This document shows positions 61,614-64,000 of a stretch of DNA of 64,000 nucleotides, piece after piece. The translations under genes and the position numbers were made by a program. The DNA is taken from positions 1 to 64,000 of the forward strand of contig JAJDYE010000042.1 of assembly GCA_022822905.1 (NCBI GenBank). The letters run 5' to 3'. The notes below the pieces were generated by a model, which was not told the origin of the DNA, made no database searches, and saw only the letters and a list, made by a program, of their open reading frames with translations. This DNA comes from Acidimicrobiia bacterium (GTDB taxonomy: Bacteria; Actinomycetota; Acidimicrobiia; Acidimicrobiales; Bin134). Position 1 is the stretch's first letter; the number at the start of each line of letters is the position of its first letter.

Positions 61614-61912
61614 ACGTGTTCCTCAGGATTGAGGAATCGCTCTGGGTGAGAGATGACTTCCCAATCTTCTAGGGGGATAGCCGGCTCGGCATCGATATCG
61701 GACAGAATCCGAAGCTGGCCCTTGCACGACCCCACCAACCTGGGCTCCTCTTGTCTGAACGGGCTGATACGCACCACAGGGCGGCGGTGTTTGGTAACCA
61801 CGATCTCCGCTCCGGTCTCCTGCACTTCATCCATTAGGCGAAGGCAGTTGGTCTTGAACTCTCCAGCGGGCACAATGCGCTCTCCTGACTGTGTTCCCCC
61901 AGGTCTATCCAT
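61610..61912 (-). CDS. Phd/YefM-type antitoxin
   Basis: 100 aa. VPAGEFKTNCLRLMDEVQETGAEIVVTKHRRPVVRI is the Phd DNA-binding fold, and the acidic tail (EDWEVISHPERFLNPEEHV) should bind the toxin. ATG or GTG choice near 61912; a Phd operator palindrome lies just upstream. Confidence 0.9.
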   Translation of the reverse strand: MDRPGGTQSGERIVPAGEFKTNCLRLMDEVQETGAEIVVTKHRRPVVRISPFRQEEPRLVGSCKGQLRILSDIDAEPAIPLEDWEVISHPERFLNPEEHV

Positions 61913-61921
61913 GTCATCATC

Positions 61922-61943
61922 ATAGCCATATTAATATGACTAT
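61922..61943. promoter_or_regulatory. Palindromic operator of the Phd/VapC pair
   Basis: 11-bp arms ATAGCCATATT and AATATGACTAT, one mismatch, no spacer, ten bases upstream of the antitoxin start. AT-rich, so it may also be the -10. Fits autorepression by Phd dimers. Confidence 0.6.
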
Positions 61944-61962
61944 GATCCAGCGATTTTAGAGA

Positions 61963-62709
61963 TCAGACCAAGAAGGATGCCCGCAAGCGCTCGATGGTTT
62001 GGGGCTTGACTCCAAACTCGAGGGCGTAACCCTCAAGACCGCCCCACCGGTCGTCGACGATGTCCAATAGCTCGGTAATGGCGCTGATGGGGGCATTGGT
62101 TATGTCGTCGGGCAGCTTCGCCCACACTTTGGCCATTTCGGGCAACTCGGCCAAGGACCGTTCTCGGATTGCCGGTACCGCGGGAGCGGTAGCCGCGTAG
62201 TCGCCCACTATGTCTTGGCGACTTACCCCGGCCAATCCCAGAATCATCGCAGCCAGACAGCCAGTCCGGTCCTTGCCTGCCATGCAGAAAAATGCAGTCG
62301 GCCAAAGGTCGGGATCGGCCACCACTTCAATTGCTGCGGCGAACCGCCCTCCCTCGCTGCTGATCATGTTCTCGTAGAGCTGGCCAAATGAGCGGTTCGC
62401 CATGTCGGGATCGGGGCGCTCATAGGTGTGCATGGTCCGGTCGGTGGTTCCCACGTGGTGCTCGACGATGCCCAGGGTCGGATTGAGCACCCCAACCCGC
62501 TCCCGCTCGTCGTTTGCCCGTAAGTCCACGGCGGTGCGGACACCCAACCGGCCTGTAATCACCTCGGCGTCCGCCGGGCTGAGGCGGTGCAGTGAGTCAG
62601 CCCGGAACAGGACTCCCCACTTGGTGGTGCCGCCCAATGAGCTGGCGTAGCCGCCCAGGTCTCGGAAGTTCACGCACCCGTCTAGCGGGATGCGCCGCTG
62701 ATGGTTCAT
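61963..62709 (-). CDS. Tyrosine/serine protein phosphatase (DSP-like)
   Basis: 248 aa from ATG 62709. NFRDLGGYAS near the N-terminus and CMAGKDRTG (about 142-150) form the active site; Phe replaces the usual His before the Cys. The family covers atypical tyrosine phosphatases of actinobacteria (PtpB-like). The open frame to 63207 is not coding. Start supported by the family N-terminus. Confidence 0.88.
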   Translation of the reverse strand: MNHQRRIPLDGCVNFRDLGGYASSLGGTTKWGVLFRADSLHRLSPADAEVITGRLGVRTAVDLRANDERERVGVLNPTLGIVEHHVGTTDRTMHTYERPDPDMANRSFGQLYENMISSEGGRFAAAIEVVADPDLWPTAFFCMAGKDRTGCLAAMILGLAGVSRQDIVGDYAATAPAVPAIRERSLAELPEMAKVWAKLPDDITNAPISAITELLDIVDDRWGGLEGYALEFGVKPQTIERLRASFLV

Positions 62710-62768
62710 TGCTCCAATTACCCGTCTTCTCTCCGGCCCGCAATCTAGGACACCACTAGCGTGAGGGC

Positions 62769-63107
62769 GTGGTCGGGAAGATTCACGTCTTGGACGAGCT
62801 GACCGTCGAGCCCGGACGGCTAAACGAGGTGCGTCGGTTGATGACCGAGGGCTACATGGCGGGGGCCAAAGCGCGGGGCATGACGTTGGAGCAGACGTGG
62901 CTGACACCGCCGATTGAGCTGTTCGACCAGCCCAACACGCTGGTGTACTTGTGGTCGGTGCCTGATGCGGCGGCGTGGTGGGCGATGCGGGGCGCCGCCG
63001 GGCGAGATCCCTCCGTGGCTGGGTTCTGGGCTGAGGTGGACGCCTGCTGCGTGGACCGACAGCGGCGGTTCTTGGTGGATGATTCCCCCGCTGAGGAGGG
63101 GCGATGA
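62769..63107 (+). CDS. Dimeric alpha/beta barrel-like protein
   Basis: 112 aa, GTG start. HVLDELTVEPGRLNEVRRLMTEGY and TLVYLWSVPDAAAWWAMRG read as a ferredoxin-like alpha-beta barrel (NIPSNAP/EthD-like). It overlaps the next gene by 4 nt. Function unknown; often seen with catabolic clusters. Confidence 0.7.
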   Translation: MVGKIHVLDELTVEPGRLNEVRRLMTEGYMAGAKARGMTLEQTWLTPPIELFDQPNTLVYLWSVPDAAAWWAMRGAAGRDPSVAGFWAEVDACCVDRQRRFLVDDSPAEEGR

Positions 63108-63685
63108 GCCGCAAGCTGGCGCTGGTAACCCTGGTTGAGGGGGCGGACCCCGGCCGGGTGACCGAACTGGAGATGGCCGCAGTGCTAGGCCGGCATCTGC
63201 CGGGCACGGTAGGCGGCGGCCATTACACATGGGACGGCATCGACGACCCGATCCCACCCGGTTTCGAGGACGTGGCTGACATCGACCTTGTTGAGCTCTC
63301 ACTCATCGATGGTTCGCTGGCCGATCCCGAATTCGCCGGGGAGATCAAGCGCACCCTCCTGCTTCGGGTTGAGCCCGACGCCCCGGCCGAGTCGGTGGCT
63401 GCGTTCGAGCGGGATCTCATGGCCATGCCCGACCACATTCCAGCCATTGTGAACTGGACTCTCAGCCGGGTAGTCGGCCCGTCGGGCACCCGGTGGACCC
63501 ATAGCTGGGAGCAGGAGTACTACGCCCTCGACGGGCTAAAGGTGGACTACATGATGAGTCCCCACCACTGGGGCCTCATCGACGGCTGGTTCGATCCCGA
63601 GATGCCCCGGCAGATCGTGGACCTCGAGCTGGCCCACGTCTATCACCCCACCGACCGCTCTGTTCTGGCCGCCGCTCTCGTTTAG
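63104..63685 (+). CDS. Dabb (stress-responsive A/B barrel)-like protein
   Basis: 193 aa. Two alpha-beta halves: ALVTLVEGADPGRVTELEMAAVLGRHLPG, then VAAFERDLMAMPDHIPAIVNWTLSRV with RWTHSWEQEYYALDGLKVDYMMSPHHWGLIDGWFDPEMP, the typical Dabb motif. ATGA overlap with the preceding gene suggests that the two products work together. Confidence 0.75.
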   Translation: MSRKLALVTLVEGADPGRVTELEMAAVLGRHLPGTVGGGHYTWDGIDDPIPPGFEDVADIDLVELSLIDGSLADPEFAGEIKRTLLLRVEPDAPAESVAAFERDLMAMPDHIPAIVNWTLSRVVGPSGTRWTHSWEQEYYALDGLKVDYMMSPHHWGLIDGWFDPEMPRQIVDLELAHVYHPTDRSVLAAALV

Positions 63686-64000
63686 GGGTGCTGGGAGCTG
63701 ACCGAGACGATCTCCCCGGTCATATACGTCGAATAGTCGCTGGCCAGAAACACCATCACGTTGGCCACTTCCCACGGCTCGGCGGCCCGGTCGAACGCCT
63801 CCAGCGAAATCAAGCTGTCGAGGAACTCCTGGCTGGATGTCTTGGCCAAGAACGGGTGCATGGCCAGGCTGGGGGCCACGCAATTGACTCGGACCCCGGT
63901 CTCGGCCGCCTCGATGGCCGCGCAGCGGGTTAGCGCCATCACCCCGGCTTTGGCCGCGGCGTAGTGGCTCTGGCCGGCTTGGGCCCGCCACCCCATCACC
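63682..64000 (-). CDS. SDR oxidoreductase, N-terminus outside window
   Basis: C-terminal 105 residues only. YAAAK active site, NCVAPSLAMHPF and MTGEIVSVSSQHP. The start lies beyond 64000. It overlaps the Dabb gene end by 4 nt, convergent. The C-terminal SVSSQHP differs from the common dinucleotide loop ending VDGG and is shared by some actinobacterial steroid-pathway SDRs. Confidence 0.85.
   Translation of the reverse strand, partial: VMGWRAQAGQSHYAAAKAGVMALTRCAAIEAAETGVRVNCVAPSLAMHPFLAKTSSQEFLDSLISLEAFDRAAEPWEVANVMVFLASDYSTYMTGEIVSVSSQHP

Noticed and set aside
1-64000. tRNA or rRNA genes
   Set aside because: No T-arm consensus in a cloverleaf context and no rRNA-like conserved blocks were noticed; a covariance scan would be decisive.

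Overview
The window is GC-rich, densely packed bacterial DNA whose gene content points to the Actinomycetota, most likely an Acidimicrobiia-type lineage. The evidence is a CofC of the coenzyme F420 pathway next to gpsA, four luciferase-like (F420/FMN) oxidoreductases, two DUF2510-RDD membrane proteins, many acyl-CoA dehydrogenases, CaiB/BaiF CoA-transferases and SDRs, GTG/TTG starts and 1-4 nt gene overlaps. I saw no rRNA, tRNA or CRISPR array.

Layout. 1-2400 is a scrap zone: the C-terminal part of a secreted HNH nuclease behind a 36-bp tandem repeat, a truncated VapB-type antitoxin, a catalytically dead fragment of rnhB, and a DUF4143 ATPase. 2403-12100 is housekeeping: SWIM protein, rnhB, an unknown protein, gpsA, then cofC, a PIG-L deacetylase, an epimerase, a hydrolase and two RDD proteins. 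12101-22214 is lipid/CoA and redox metabolism (LLM oxidoreductases, SDRs, acyl-CoA dehydrogenase, a double CaiB/BaiF protein, a cyclase). 22227-24265 holds an Ala-rich unknown and a formate/nitrite-type transporter.

24227-41762 is a defence and addiction island. It opens with a 'mobile mystery protein A/B' (XRE + Fic) module lying between two copies of the last 39 bp of the transporter gene, with three matching operators. Next come a VapBC pair, a large DUF499 ATPase, a second PIN toxin pair, a DUF1156 DNA methyltransferase, a short Argonaute operon of SPARSA type (SIR2-APAZ + short pAgo), a DUF433/PIN pair, and an SNF2-like helicase with a DUF3883 end. The SIR2-APAZ reading frame is continuous except for one in-frame TAG between the SIR2 and APAZ parts. 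The methyltransferase, ATPase and helicase plausibly form one restriction-like system into which SPARSA and the toxin pairs are nested.

41777-64000 returns to catabolism. Two long/short acyl-CoA dehydrogenase pairs, a thioesterase, LLM oxidoreductase, nitronate monooxygenase-like IpdC, CoA-transferase subunits IpdB and IpdA, several SDRs, a metallo-hydrolase and an alpha-methylacyl-CoA racemase together suggest sterol or other branched/alicyclic acid breakdown. Also present are a TrmH/SpoU methyltransferase, an ABC substrate-binding lipoprotein, an orphan LivG-like ATPase, two lipoproteins sharing an undescribed Cys-containing domain (one fused to cyclophilin), a Phd/VapC pair, a tyrosine phosphatase and two Dabb-like proteins. 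An SDR runs off the right edge.
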